A stretch of 64,000 nt of DNA. Source: Stenotrophomonas nitritireducens (GTDB lineage Bacteria; Pseudomonadota; Gammaproteobacteria; Xanthomonadales; Xanthomonadaceae). The stretch lies in contig NZ_CP016756.1 in the NCBI RefSeq assembly GCF_001700965.1, positions 992,001 to 1,056,000 of the forward strand. Reading direction: 5' to 3'. A program made the position numbers and the translations under genes. The notes under the pieces are model-generated. The model searched no databases. It was not told where the DNA came from and was given only the letters and a program-made list of their open reading frames with translations. Positions 17,626 to 28,200 of this stretch are shown here, piece after piece (within the stretch, counting starts at the first letter, position 1; each line of letters begins with the position of its first letter).

Positions 17626-18435
17626 TCACAGCCCGGCCACCCAGTCCTGCCACGGCAGCGAGGCATCGCCCAATGCGACGAAGTCGCCATTGAGCAGACG
17701 CGGCCGCTGGTTGTAGGCAAAAGGCACACCGTCGTCGGCAGCCAGCACCACGCCGCCCGCCGCTTCCAGCACACATTGACCAGCGGCAGTGTCCCATTCA
17801 CTGGTCGGGCCAAGCCGCGGATATACGTCGAGCGTGCCTTCAGCGATGCGGCAGAATTTCAGCGACGAGCCCTGCGCGACCAGCTCGATCTCGCCCATGC
17901 GTTCCAGCAAGGAGGCGGTGCGCGCACTGGCATGCGAGCGGCTGGCCGCCACCCGCAATGGCGACGCCGGCGGCACCCGGGTGCTGATCGCATCCTGCTG
18001 CTGGCCGCTGCGACGCCATGCCCCGCCACCGCGCTCGGCGTGCCAGATGACCTCGGTCACCGGCGCCTGCACGACGCCAAACACCGACACGCCATGCTCG
18101 ATCAGCGCGATGTTGACGCTGAATTCGCCATTGCGCTTGATGAACTCACGGGTGCCATCCAGCGGATCCACCAACCAGTAACGCTGCCACTGGCGCCGCG
18201 TCTCCCAGGGCAGCTGCGCCGACTCTTCGGACAGCACCGGGATATCCGGGGTCAGCCGGGTCAGCCCATCCACGATCAAGCGATGTGCGGCCAGATCGGC
18301 GCTGGTCACCGGACTGTCGTCGGCCTTGTGTTCGATATCGAAACCGTTGGCGTAGACCTGCATGATCGCCGCGCCGGCCTGCTGGGCGATCTTCAGCACG
18401 CCTTCGCGCAGCGCTTCATCGATTGAAGGGTTCAC
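17626..18435 (-). CDS. cysQ: 3'(2'),5'-bisphosphate nucleotidase CysQ
   Basis: 269 residues. Removes the 3'-phosphate of adenosine 3',5'-bisphosphate (PAP) formed during sulfate assimilation. Inositol-monophosphatase-fold metal motifs are visible: L-S-E-E-S, the W-L-V-D-P-L-D-G-T-R-E-F core and S-E-W-D-T-A-A-G-Q near the C-terminus. GTG 18435 (V-N-P-S-I-D-E-A-L) overlaps the nudE stop as GTGA, which decides this start over a longer frame reading into nudE. It belongs to a nudE-cysQ unit, both housekeeping nucleotide hydrolases. Confidence 0.9.
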   Translation of the reverse strand: MNPSIDEALREGVLKIAQQAGAAIMQVYANGFDIEHKADDSPVTSADLAAHRLIVDGLTRLTPDIPVLSEESAQLPWETRRQWQRYWLVDPLDGTREFIKRNGEFSVNIALIEHGVSVFGVVQAPVTEVIWHAERGGGAWRRSGQQQDAISTRVPPASPLRVAASRSHASARTASLLERMGEIELVAQGSSLKFCRIAEGTLDVYPRLGPTSEWDTAAGQCVLEAAGGVVLAADDGVPFAYNQRPRLLNGDFVALGDASLPWQDWVAGL

Positions 18436-18980
18436 GCGCCACCTCGCAGCCACTCTCGGGCGATGAACAGGGCCGCCAGCGAACGCCCTTCGGAAAAATC
18501 CTCGCGCAGCATCAGCTGGTCCAGCTCGGCCAGCTTCCACAGCACCACTTCCAGCTCCTCGGGCTCATCGCCGGGCAGACGCTGCGGATACAACTGGCGC
18601 GCCACCACCAGCCAGGACTGGTGACTCATATAAGTAGGTGCAAGGCTCAGGCTGCGCAGCACATCGAGCGAGTGCGCGCCGTAACCGGCTTCCTCCTTGA
18701 GCTCACGGTCGGCGGCCTCGATCGGGCTTTCGCCCGCGTCGATGCGGCCCTTGACCAGGCCCAGTTCGTACCGGTGCAGGCCCGCAGCGTATTCACGCAC
18801 CAGCAGAACGGTCTCGTCGTCGAGCATCGGCACCACCACCACCGCACCATGCCCGCCGCTGACCAGGCGCTGGAAGTGCCGGCGTTCGCCGTTGGAAAAC
18901 TCCAGATCCAGCTGTTGTTGGCGGAACGGGCCGATGTGTTCTTCGACCACGTTGTGGATCTGTGGAAGCCGGCGACTCAT
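18432..18980 (-). CDS. nudE: ADP compounds hydrolase NudE (Nudix)
   Basis: 182 residues. The Nudix box G-R-I-D-A-G-E-S-P-I-E-A-A-D-R-E-L-K-E-E-A-G-Y is intact. Family members cleave ADP-ribose, Ap3A and NADH. P-T-Y-M-S-H after the box resembles E. coli NudE (186 aa). ATG 18980 (M-S-R-R-L-P-Q-I-H) is chosen, although the frame is open for 67 further codons. It is translationally coupled to cysQ and divergent from rsmE. Confidence 0.88.
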   Translation of the reverse strand: MSRRLPQIHNVVEEHIGPFRQQQLDLEFSNGERRHFQRLVSGGHGAVVVVPMLDDETVLLVREYAAGLHRYELGLVKGRIDAGESPIEAADRELKEEAGYGAHSLDVLRSLSLAPTYMSHQSWLVVARQLYPQRLPGDEPEELEVVLWKLAELDQLMLREDFSEGRSLAALFIAREWLRGGA

Positions 18981-19104
18981 GCGCCGCTCCGGGCAAAAGG
19001 ACGGTAGACCGATAGAATGCGCATTGGCAGATACGTTTTCATGACGTTGAAATGCTAGCAGACCCAGCCGCCCCCCATACGGCACCGCCTTTGCGAGATC
19101 ACCG

Positions 19105-19839
19105 ATGCGTCTTACCCGTTGCCCGATTGAACTGCCACTTGCCGCCGGCCAAACCCTGTCCCTCCCAGAAGAGGTGGCCAATCACCTGGTGCGGGTAATG
19201 CGCCTGCGCGAGGGGGAAGGCTGCATTCTGTTCAATGGCGATGGCCACGACTATGCGGCCACGCTCAGCGCCATCAGCAAGCGCGAGGTACAGGTGCATA
19301 TCGACAGCGCGCAGGCGGTGAACAACGAGTCACCGCTGGCCATCACCTTGCTGCAGGGCATCGCGCGCGGCGAGAAGATGGACCTGATCCTGCAGAAAGC
19401 CACCGAACTGGGGGTCAGCCGCATCATCCCGGTCAATGCCGAGCGCACCGAGGTCAAGCTGGATGCGGCGCGCGCGGAGAAGCGCATCGCCCATTGGCGC
19501 AATGTCGTCGGCTCGGCCTGCGGCCAGTCCGGGCGTGCCCGCATTCCGTCGATTGGCAGCCCGCAGGCGCTGGCCGCTGCAACCGCAGCGCTGCCGGAGC
19601 AGACCCTGCGGTTGACCCTTGATCCCTTGGGCGAACATCGCCTGGCCTCGTTGCCGAACGCACCGGCCAACGGCGTGGTCATCGCGATTGGCCCGGAAGG
19701 CGGCTGGTCGCCGCGTGACAGGCAGCAACTGGGCGAGGCCGGCTTCCAGGGCCTGCAGCTGGGCCCACGCATCCTGCGCACCGAGACCGCAGGCCTGGCC
19801 GCCATCGCGGCCCTGCAGGCGCGCCTGGGCGACCTGTAG
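19105..19839 (+). CDS. rsmE: 16S rRNA (uracil-1498-N3)-methyltransferase RsmE
   Basis: 244-residue SPOUT-class methyltransferase. The PUA-like N-terminal domain (N-H-L-V-R-V-M-R-L-R-E-G) is followed by a trefoil-knot domain with G-P-E-G-G-W-S at about 194-200 and L-G-x-R-I-L-R-T-E-T-A near the C-terminus. Length matches E. coli RsmE (243). The TAG stop at 19837-19839 lies inside a GTAG tetranucleotide that begins a degenerate palindrome. Confidence 0.95.
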   Translation: MRLTRCPIELPLAAGQTLSLPEEVANHLVRVMRLREGEGCILFNGDGHDYAATLSAISKREVQVHIDSAQAVNNESPLAITLLQGIARGEKMDLILQKATELGVSRIIPVNAERTEVKLDAARAEKRIAHWRNVVGSACGQSGRARIPSIGSPQALAAATAALPEQTLRLTLDPLGEHRLASLPNAPANGVVIAIGPEGGWSPRDRQQLGEAGFQGLQLGPRILRTETAGLAAIAALQARLGDL

Positions 19840-19858
19840 CGCAGAGCGAGGCTCGGCT
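19836..19858 (+). repeat. Degenerate SMAG-like element overlapping the rsmE stop
   Basis: GTAG followed by a decayed left arm (AGAGCGAG) and an intact right arm (GCTCGGCT). The TAG is the rsmE stop codon. Weaker than the other copies. Confidence 0.4.
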
Positions 19859-20039
19859 GGGGCTCGGCTGGGGTGTTACAAACAAATCCGGTGTGGGCTT
19901 GTAGCAGCGGCGTCAGCCGCGAAGCTGGGGATGATTGCACTACCAAGAGGTCCGCAATCTGATGGACTGCGGGCTTCGCGGCTTACGCCGCTCCCACAAT
20001 CTGCAGGGCCCGCGAGCTTCAGGATCGCCGGGAAACCTC

Positions 20040-20062
20040 TGCCGAGCATGGCTCGGCACTAC
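20040..20062 (-). repeat. SMAG palindrome, reverse (unit 1)
   Basis: TGCCGAGC-N3-GCTCGGCA then CTAC. Confidence 0.85.
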
Positions 20063-20081
20063 AGGTAATCATGCGCCGCGT

Positions 20082-20104
20082 GTAGAGCCGAGCCATGCTC
20101 GGCT
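20082..20104 (+). repeat. SMAG palindrome, forward (unit 1)
   Basis: GTAG then AGCCGAGC-N3-GCTCGGCT. Its head faces the head of 20040-20062 across 19 bases. Confidence 0.85.
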
Positions 20105-20277
20105 GGGGCATTACCGCTGCAACCACAGACCCCACACTGTGGGAGCGGCATCAGCCGCGAAGCTGGGTATGGTTGCACCATCGAGAGGTCCGCAATCTGA
20201 TGGACTGCGGGCTTCGCGGCTGATGCCGCTCCCACAATCTGCAGGGCCCGCGAGCTTCAGGATCGCCGGGAAACCTC

Positions 20278-20300
20278 TACCGAGCATGGCTCGGCACTAC
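20278..20300 (-). repeat. SMAG palindrome, reverse (unit 2)
   Basis: TACCGAGC-N3-GCTCGGCA then CTAC, one change from unit 1. Confidence 0.8.
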
Positions 20301-20319
20301 AGGTAATCATGCGCCGCGT

Positions 20320-20342
20320 GTAGAGCCGAGCCATGCTCGGCT
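20320..20342 (+). repeat. SMAG palindrome, forward (unit 2)
   Basis: GTAG then AGCCGAGC-N3-GCTCGGCT, identical to unit 1. Confidence 0.85.
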
Positions 20343-20379
20343 GGGGCATTACCGATGCAACCACACGCTGCGGGGCGGG

Positions 20380-20856
20380 TCAGCCTGCGGCTTCGGCCAG
20401 GGCCAGGATCACCGCGCTTTCAACCGCGTCCAAGTCCGGCAACAAGGCGCTCTGCTCGCCCAGCAGCACGCGCATATGCACGCCTACCGGCAGGCTCTCT
20501 TCCGAGGCGTCGGCCAGCAGGCCGTCACGCGGCACTGCGATCAACTGCGGGAAGGACTGGGTCAGCAGAGCGAAGTACGGCAGGTCCGGGTTGCCACCCA
20601 GGGCCTTGAGCACCACCACCTTGTTGTTGCTGCCGACCATCTCGTGACCGTGGCCACTGAGCCCGGCGTAGGACAGCAACGGCACGCTCCAGCCATGCCA
20701 CGCGATCTGCCCCACCAGCCAGGCCGGCGCGTTGGCGATCGGCTCGACCGCCACGCGGGACATCATTTCCGCCACCGTCGCGTTGGGCAGCAGCACACGC
20801 TCGGTGCCAGCCTGGATCAGTACCCCACGGACTTCATCGTTGTTTGCGTAGCTCAT
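20380..20856 (-). CDS. chpC: CheW-like protein, ChpC position in the pil-chp cluster
   Basis: 158-residue CheW-domain protein. G-V-L-I-Q-A-G-T-E-R-V-L-L-P-N-A-T, P-A-W-L-V-G-Q-I-A-W-H-G-W-S-V-P-L-L-S-Y and L-L-x-Q-S-F-P-Q-L-I-A-V fit the adaptor fold. It is last in the cluster, 25 bases after the chpB-like gene, the place held by chpC in P. aeruginosa. It would couple receptor and ChpA or modulate that coupling. The gene symbol rests on position as much as on sequence. AGGAAC precedes the ATG. Confidence 0.75.
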   Translation of the reverse strand: MSYANNDEVRGVLIQAGTERVLLPNATVAEMMSRVAVEPIANAPAWLVGQIAWHGWSVPLLSYAGLSGHGHEMVGSNNKVVVLKALGGNPDLPYFALLTQSFPQLIAVPRDGLLADASEESLPVGVHMRVLLGEQSALLPDLDAVESAVILALAEAAG

Positions 20857-20881
20857 CGTCAGTTCCTGGGTCGCGCAGCGG

Positions 20882-22228
20882 TCACGCCGCGCAGTGCACA
20901 GCCAATTCGGCGGCGAGGTATTCGGGATCGCCGGCGCTCATGCCGGCCACAGCCAGCTGGCTGGCAGCAGCCGGGTCGTAGCAACCCTCACCGATCTGCC
21001 CCGCCACCCAGCCACCCTTGCCGGCGAAGTCCAGCACCGGCGCGACCATCGCCACATCGGCACCACTGAGCATCAACACCGCGCTGCGGTCCGGTTGCAG
21101 GGCCTGCAGCAGATCGCTGCCTTCGGCGCAGAAGCGCAGGCCGCCAGCGGCCGACTCCACACCGATGACGTCGGGAAGAATATAGATCTCGCCCGGGTTC
21201 AGGCTCTGACCGGGATCGGCCAGGCTGACCGGCAGCGGCGTTGCCCGTGCCATCTGCTTGACCAGGTTGGCGTAGCGGCCGCCGTCCAGGCGCAGCTGCA
21301 CCAGCACCGGGCGCGAAAAATCTTCCGGCAGGCCCGCCAGTACGCGGCGCACCGCATCCGGGCCACCAATGCCGGCGATCAGCAGCACCGCACCATTGCC
21401 CTGGGCAACGGCGTCGTCGATATCCACCAGCGACAGTTCGCTGTTGAGCAGGCTGGCCAGTGCCGGTGGCGGCTCGGCGGCGGCCGGCGTGGCCGCAGGC
21501 GCCTGGTAGCCGTCGTCGTCAAGCAACGACCAGCTGCTGAAGTCGCCGATCGGTGCCGGCGCGGGCGCCTCATTGCGGGCAGGCTCGGCTGCAGCCGTCA
21601 CCGGATCCGCCGGCAGCGGCGGCGGCAGCGCGCCCTCGGTCGAGGGCTGCGCGGCACCGGCGATCAGTTCTTCGAACGACAGCACTTCCACATGCGGTTC
21701 ACGCGCGCTTGCCGGCACCTCATAGATTTCATCGGCCGGCAGGTCATAGGCCTGCACCTGCGCCTCATCCAAATGGAACTGCAGCGGCGCATCCAGATGA
21801 CCATCGGCCGGACGCGGCGGCAGGCCGGGTTGCAGGGCGTTGGCCGGTTCGGCGTCTTCATGTTCCAGGCCGGGCGGCAACACATTGCCATGACCCTGCA
21901 GCTTGGCTGCCAGATGACGGATCCAACGCTGTGCCTCCCAGCCCTCGCGACGCGCGGCCAGTTCGGCTTCCTCGAACAGCAAGGCCAGTTCCGGGGTTTC
22001 CAATACCGATTCCAAGCGTTCCAGCGCGTCCTCGACCGCCGGTTCCAAGGCAACCAGCACCACCTGCGGTGCGGCCGCGGCCAGTGCGGTCGGTTCCAGC
22101 TGATTGGGGTCTTCTTCCAGCACGATGCGGCCACCGGCGGCGACCAAGGCTTCGCGCAGGCGATCGCGGGCGGCGCCGGCACGGGCCAGCAGGGCAACCG
22201 GCTTGGCAGTGTCGTCAGTCGCGTGCAC
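20882..22228 (-). CDS. chpB: ChpB-like CheB-domain protein with degenerate methylesterase site
   Basis: 448 residues. The C-terminal third follows CheB in order (V-L-L-I-A-G-I-G-G-P-D-A, P-V-L-V-Q-L-R-L-D-G-G, P-G-E-I-Y-I-L-P-D, A-V-L-M-L-S-G-A-D-V). However, the catalytic Ser of G-A-S-T-G-G and the His of Q-H-M-P are both absent. The N-terminal part resembles a receiver without a clear phospho-acceptor Asp, and the middle is Pro/Ala/Asp-rich. GTG 22228 has GGGGA 6 bases upstream and overlaps the chpA end by 14 bases; ATG 22255 is the alternative. Likely a non-enzymatic relic or adaptor, since pilK is also missing. Confidence 0.75.
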   Translation of the reverse strand: MHATDDTAKPVALLARAGAARDRLREALVAAGGRIVLEEDPNQLEPTALAAAAPQVVLVALEPAVEDALERLESVLETPELALLFEEAELAARREGWEAQRWIRHLAAKLQGHGNVLPPGLEHEDAEPANALQPGLPPRPADGHLDAPLQFHLDEAQVQAYDLPADEIYEVPASAREPHVEVLSFEELIAGAAQPSTEGALPPPLPADPVTAAAEPARNEAPAPAPIGDFSSWSLLDDDGYQAPAATPAAAEPPPALASLLNSELSLVDIDDAVAQGNGAVLLIAGIGGPDAVRRVLAGLPEDFSRPVLVQLRLDGGRYANLVKQMARATPLPVSLADPGQSLNPGEIYILPDVIGVESAAGGLRFCAEGSDLLQALQPDRSAVLMLSGADVAMVAPVLDFAGKGGWVAGQIGEGCYDPAAASQLAVAGMSAGDPEYLAAELAVHCAA

Positions 22229-25200
22229 GGGCGATCCCCAGCAGGTCATAGACATTGCGCATCAAATCCAACTCCTGGTACGGCTTGCCGAGATAGCGTT
22301 GCACGCCAATCTCGAATGCGCGCTGGCGATGCTTGTCGCCACTGCGCGAGGTGATCATCACGATCGGGATGTTCTTGTAACGCGGATCGGCACGCATCGC
22401 GGTGGCCAGCTCGTAGCCGTCCATGCGCGGCATTTCGATATCCAGCAACATCAGGTCCGGGATGCGCTCTTCCAGCTGCTCGAGCGCTTCCACGCCGTCG
22501 CGTGCGGCGACCACATCCAGGTTGTGACGTTCCAGCACGCGGCCGGTGACCTTGCGCATGGTCAGCGAGTCGTCGACCACCATCACCAGCGGCACATGGC
22601 GCTGGCTGCTGGCCTCGATCACTTCCACCGTCTGCTGCGGCTGGGTCAGATGACGACGCACCAGCGGTGCCACGTCCAGGATCACCACCACATTGCCTTC
22701 GCCGGTGATGGTGGCACCGTAGATGCCCGGTACCGAGGCAATCTGCAGGCCGACCGGCTTGACCACGACTTCGCGGTTGCCCAGCACCTGGTCGATCGCC
22801 ACCGCTGCACGCAGGTCGCCGGAGCGCACCAGCAGCAACGGGATCTCGGTCTGGCCTTCGGCCTTGGCGGCAACCTGGCCCACCAGGGTGCCCAGGTTGT
22901 ACAGGCTGAAGTCTTCGCCGTTGTAGTGGTAACCGCCCTGCCCCGACTCGAAACGCTGGCGGGAGATGCGGCCGATACCGCTGACCGATGCCACCGGCAC
23001 CGCGTAAGTGGTTTCGCCGATACGCACGAACACCGCCTGGGTGACCGCCAGCGTCTGCGGCAGGCGCAAGGTGAAGGTCGCACCCTGGCCACGCACCGAG
23101 TGGATGTCCACCGAGCCGCCAAGCTGACGCACTTCGTTGCGCACCACGTCCATGCCGACACCACGCCCGGACAGCTGGCTGACCTGCTCGCTGGTGCTGA
23201 AGCCCGATGCAAAGATCATCTGGTCCAGCTGGGTATCGTCGATCTGCTCGCCGGCACCCAGCAGGCCACGCTGCTCGGCACGGCGACGGATTGCCTCGCG
23301 GTCCAGGCCGGCACCGTCATCGCCGACTTCCAGCACGATTTCCGAGCCTTCGCGGCGCAGACGCAGGGCGATTTCGCCTTCTTCCGGCTTGCCTGCGGCA
23401 GTACGTGCAGCCGGCTGCTCCAGACCATGGGCAACCGAGTTGCGCAGCATGTGCTCCAGCGGCGCGACCATGCGGTCCAGCACATTGCGATCGAGTTCGC
23501 CGTGGGTGCCTTCCAGCTTCAGGTGCACCTGCTTTTCGGTTTCCTGCGCGGCTTGGCGCACCACGCGACGCAGGCGCGGCACCAGGCCATCGAACGGCAC
23601 CATGCGCGCACGCATCAAGCCGTCCTGCAGTTCCGAGCTCACACGCGACTGCTGTTGCAGCAGCGTGTCGTAGTTGCGCGACAGATCGTCGAGCACACCT
23701 TGCAGACCGCCCAAGTCGGCTGCCGATTCGTTCAGCGCACGGCTGAGCTGCTGCAGGGTGGAGAAACGGTCCAGTTCCAGCGGATCGAAGGTCTGGTCGG
23801 CCTGTTCGTGCTCGCGGCGGTAACGCGCCACGATCTGCGCTTCGGTTTCCAGATCCAGACGACGCAACTGGTCGCGCAGACGTGCGTTGGTGCGATCCAG
23901 TTCGGCCATGGCGCCACGGAAGGCACCCAACTGCTGCTCCAGGCGCGAACGGTAGATCGCCACTTCACCGGCGTGGTTGACCAGGCTGTCGAGCAGGTCG
24001 GCGCGTACACGCACCTGTTCCTGTCCGCGCGGTGCGCCTTCTTCTTCGGCACCGGCCTGTTCTTCGCGCAACGGCGCGGACAAGGGCTCGATATGTGGCA
24101 GCGGCTGCGGCTGCACCGATTCCGAAGCAACCTCGGCAACCACTGCATCCGCCGGGCTGGCCGCCTCGACCGGTGCCTGTGCGGCTTCGGCACGGCCATC
24201 GGTGCGGGCCTCGAAGGCTTCGATCAGATCCGTCGGCATCAGCACCGCACGGTGCTCACCGGTACGGGTCAACAGCTGATGCAGGCGATCGAAGCCACGC
24301 TCCAGCAGCTGCACGTCGCCGCGGGTGATTTCGGTACGGTTGGCTGCAACGGCTTCCAGCAGCGACTCGATGCCATGGCCGAGGTCGCCGATGGCGTTGA
24401 TGCCGGCCATGCGTGCGCCACCCTTGAGGGTATGCAGGTCACGCTGCAAGCCGGCCAGGGCTTCGCGGTCTTCCGGCGCCGCGCGCATGTCGTTGATCAG
24501 ACCATCGCAATGGTCGAGCAGGTCCTTGCCTTCCTCGACAAAGATGTCGACCAGTTCGCGGTCCAGATCGGCGAAGTCCAGCGGGCCGGCATCCAACTCG
24601 TGGATGGCAACCGCAGCCACCGTTGCGGCGGCCTGTTCCGGCAGCGCGGCGGTCAGCGGGGCCAGCGTGGCCTTGCTGTCGGCGGCGGAAACGAACGATG
24701 CCGGTTCGGCATTCTCGAACGTTCCGGCGGCGTCTGCCGCGTGGTTCTGCCGCGTGTCTTCAAGCACTGCCGCTTGCTCGGTCCCGGCGTCGTCTGCCGG
24801 CACGTCCTGTTCAATCCCGGCTGCGACAGTTTCTGCTGCCTCTACCTGATCAGCGGACTCCAGTTCGGACACGAGCGCTTCGGCTTCGGCTTCGGAAACA
24901 GCAGCATCTTCAAGCGGCGCGACTTCCGCAGGCACCTGCTCGGCGTGGGCGTCGGTCACGTCGACGTGCTGATCGAGATCCTCTTCCAGCGCGATCGGCT
25001 GCTCCACCTCGGCGGCCGGCATTTCCGGCTGCGCAGCGTCTTCGCCCTGCGCTGCGGATTCCGACGCCTCGGTGGGTACTTCGGCTTCGGCTTCGGCTTC
25101 GGCCTGAGCTTCGACTTCGACGACAGCTTCTGCCTGCATCGGTTCGTCCTGGAGCAGCGGCGTGCTGTCTTCGTCGGCCGGCTGCGCGGCAACCGCAACA

Positions 25201-28200
25201 GCCTGCACATCGTCCTGGTCGTGCCCGAGCTGGGCTGCGTCTGCCTCGGCAGCAACCGCGCTATCGGCAACTACGGCAATGGCAACGTCGTCGGCGAGCT
25301 CGGCGGGTTCGGCAGCGCGCGGCGCATCGATCGCTTCCTCGGCCTGTGCCGGTGCAACCGCATCGGACACGACACCCCAGGTCGACGCACGCACGGCGTC
25401 GTAACCATCCACCGCAACTTCCGCCTGCGGCGAAGACTCTATCGCTGCGGCGGTGTCATCGTGCATGCCCAGCTCGTCGCTGGCCGCGATGGCCGGCTCG
25501 CCTTCATCAGCGGGGTCGGCCTCGACTGCGGACGACAGCGTTTGAGCTTCAACCGTGTCGGCAACGACAGGTGCGGCCGAATCAGCTTCAGCAGGTTCGG
25601 CCAGGTTTTCGGTGTCTGCAACTGCGCGCAAGCCGGTCGGCAGGAGGATTTCCGGCTCGAACTCGGTGATCGCCGGTGCGGCGTTTTCCAGCGAAACGCT
25701 GTCACCCGGCGTTTCGTCCAACAGGCTGGAATCGAAGTAGGCAGACAGGTCTTCGACACCGACCAGATCGGCGCTCATGTCGCTGGACGCCGCCAGCGGC
25801 GCCGGCGTATCGATGTCCGTCGTGACCAGTTCTTCTTCGGCCACCATCGGCGGCCACTTGGCATCGGGCAGGGTTCCGACCAGCGTCTGCAGGCGCTCGG
25901 CCACTCCCGGGAATGCCGGGATGCGGGGCGAGGCCTCGCGCAAAGCGGTGATCGTGGTGTGCACGGCAGCGGCCATCTGCGCCAGCGCTTCCACGCCTGC
26001 GGCGGACGGCGTAACCGCCGCTGCCAGCGAGCGCTTGACGAAGGTTTCGGCCGGGCTGGTGATCTGAGTGATCACCGGCACATCGGTCATCGCGAACGCG
26101 CCACTCATGGTGTGCACGGCACGCAGCAGATCTTCCGAAACCGGTTGCGGCTGTGCCTTGGAACCGGCCAGCCAGGTGTTGACCGTGTCCAGATGCGCGC
26201 CGATTTCGGCTTCCAGGATCTCGCGCAGCACCTCGTCCACCGAGGCCGGGGTACCGGACGCGTCGTCGTGGTCGGCGGTGGCAGGGCCGGCATCGGCCGG
26301 CGCAGCCGTTTCGGCAGCCTCCGCGACCGGGCTGCGGTCATCCGCCGGTTCGGCGTCGGCAACCGCGCTGGCACCGACGATGTAGAACGCCTCTTCGCCT
26401 GCGGCAACGCGATCCGCCACATCCTGTATGCCCAGCAGATCGGAGTGGATGCTGCCTGCGCCACGCAGGGCGGCATTCAATTCCGGCAACACCTCGTAGG
26501 CCTGCGTCACCGCAGCCAGGACTGCAGGACTGGCGGGGCGGCTGCCATCGAGCACGCGGTTGAGCATGCTCTCGATCTTCCAGCTGAACTCGCCCAGGGT
26601 GCGCGCACCCACCAGACGACCACTGCCCTTGAGGGTATGGAACACCCGGCGCACCGGGCGCAGGCGTTCCATGTTGGCCGGCGCCGCGCGCCATGCGGGC
26701 AGCAGGTTGCCCAGGTTTTCCAGCTCCTCGTCGAATTCCTCGATGAAGACTTCACGGATGTCCTGATCGATGACGTCGCCGCCGTCGATGAAGCCACCTT
26801 CAAGCTGGTGTACCGGCGCTGCAGCCTTGGCAGGCGCTGCGCCATTGATCGCCGCCTCGGCCACATCGGCGGTGACCAACTCAGGCTGCAGCGATGCCGG
26901 CAGCGCGAACGGATCAAATGCTTCGGCCGCGGCATCGAGCTGCGCCATGAACGCGGCGGTTTCCGTATCGAGCTTGGAGACGGGCTCAACCAGCATGGAA
27001 ACCGGCTCGATCGAGGCAACCTCCAGGCTGTCGGCGGGCGTTGTTTCCAGCGTCAGCGCATCGCCGGCAATGCCGGCATCCGACGCTGCAGGCGCAGCGT
27101 CCAGCTCCCAGCTGTTGGTCGTCTGTGCAACGGGCTGCGTGCCGGCATCGAACGCCGGGCTGACCGCTTCCAGTTCCGCACTGAAGAACACGTCGCCATC
27201 GGCAAGTTCGCGCTTGGCCAGCTCGGGCGCCTGCGCCGAGGCGGCTTCATCGCCTTCCAGGGTGAGCAAGCTGTCGTCGAAACGGTAGATATCGCCTGCG
27301 CCGGCAACCCCTAGGTCCTCGGCGGCAACCGGATCGAAGGTCGCGGCAAACGATGCAGGTGTGGGCGATTCCGCGCCAGCACTGGATTCCTGCCCTTCAA
27401 GCACCAGCGGGGCAAGCTGGAAGCTGCTGTCATCGGACAGCGATGCTTCGGCGGTGACCGGATCAAATGCGAAATGCGTCGTAGCGGTTTCCGCAGCCGG
27501 GGCCGGCGCTGCGAGCGAATCGTGCGCGTCCTGCCCCTGCGACGGCTGTACCGGCGTAGCTACGGCATTGATGGCTGCCCCGAATACCAACGGGTATTCG
27601 GCCGCTGCAGGCTGCGGCTTGTCGTCACGGTCAAGCGGCGGCAACGGCGGCGGCATGACCGCCGCAACGCTGTCCGACGAGGGCTCGGTAACCACCGCAT
27701 CCGCTGCGGCGGACACGTGTTCATCGATGCCAGCACCGGTGACGGTGAAAGAATCGGCCACCAGCGGCGCCTCTGCCAGGGCAGCCTCTGCCGATGCGAC
27801 GGAATCTGCATGCGTTACCGCGGCAGCCGCGCCGGCAACCGGCGCCAAACCGCCGGTCATGGTCGCCTGCACTGCCGGAATCGGCCAATAGCGCAGGGTT
27901 TCCAAACTGGTGCGGGTGATGTCGAGGATTTCCTCGCGGCCCGGGCGGCGATCGCGCAGGGCTTCCAGGAAGTATTCCAGGCTGGCCATCGCATCGGCCA
28001 GGGTGTCGAGCTGACGCCCGCTGGGAATGCGTTGGCGTGCGATCAGTTCAACATCGATGTACTGGCGCACGGCCTGCAGGTAATCGGCCGGTACCGGCAG
28101 TTCCAGCATGCGCAGGGCACCGGACACTTCGCCCAGCAGACGCGGCACCTCGGACAGGCGTGCGTGGTCCCAATTGGTCTCGATGAAGGCCACGAACGAT

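Larger units (their letters stand above)
19901..20138. repeat. 238-bp tandem repeat, unit 1
   Basis: Contains a GTGGGAGCGG-family forward arm (here GTAGCAGCGGCGTCAGCCGC), the inverse arm ending at 19997, and two facing SMAG palindromes. It aligns with unit 2 at an offset of exactly 238 bases over most of its length. Confidence 0.85.
20139..20376. repeat. 238-bp tandem repeat, unit 2
   Basis: Second unit: forward arm at 20139, inverse arm ending 20235, two facing SMAG copies, then GGGGCATTACCGATGCAACC. Together the units fill the space between rsmE and the chpC-like gene; no gene is seen in 19840-20379. Confidence 0.85.

Noticed and set aside
22104..27314. 1736-residue open frame on the plus strand
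   Set aside because: It lies wholly antisense to chpA, whose domains are unmistakable. Composition (His/Arg/Gln-rich, no domain) is that of a shadow frame in high-G+C DNA.
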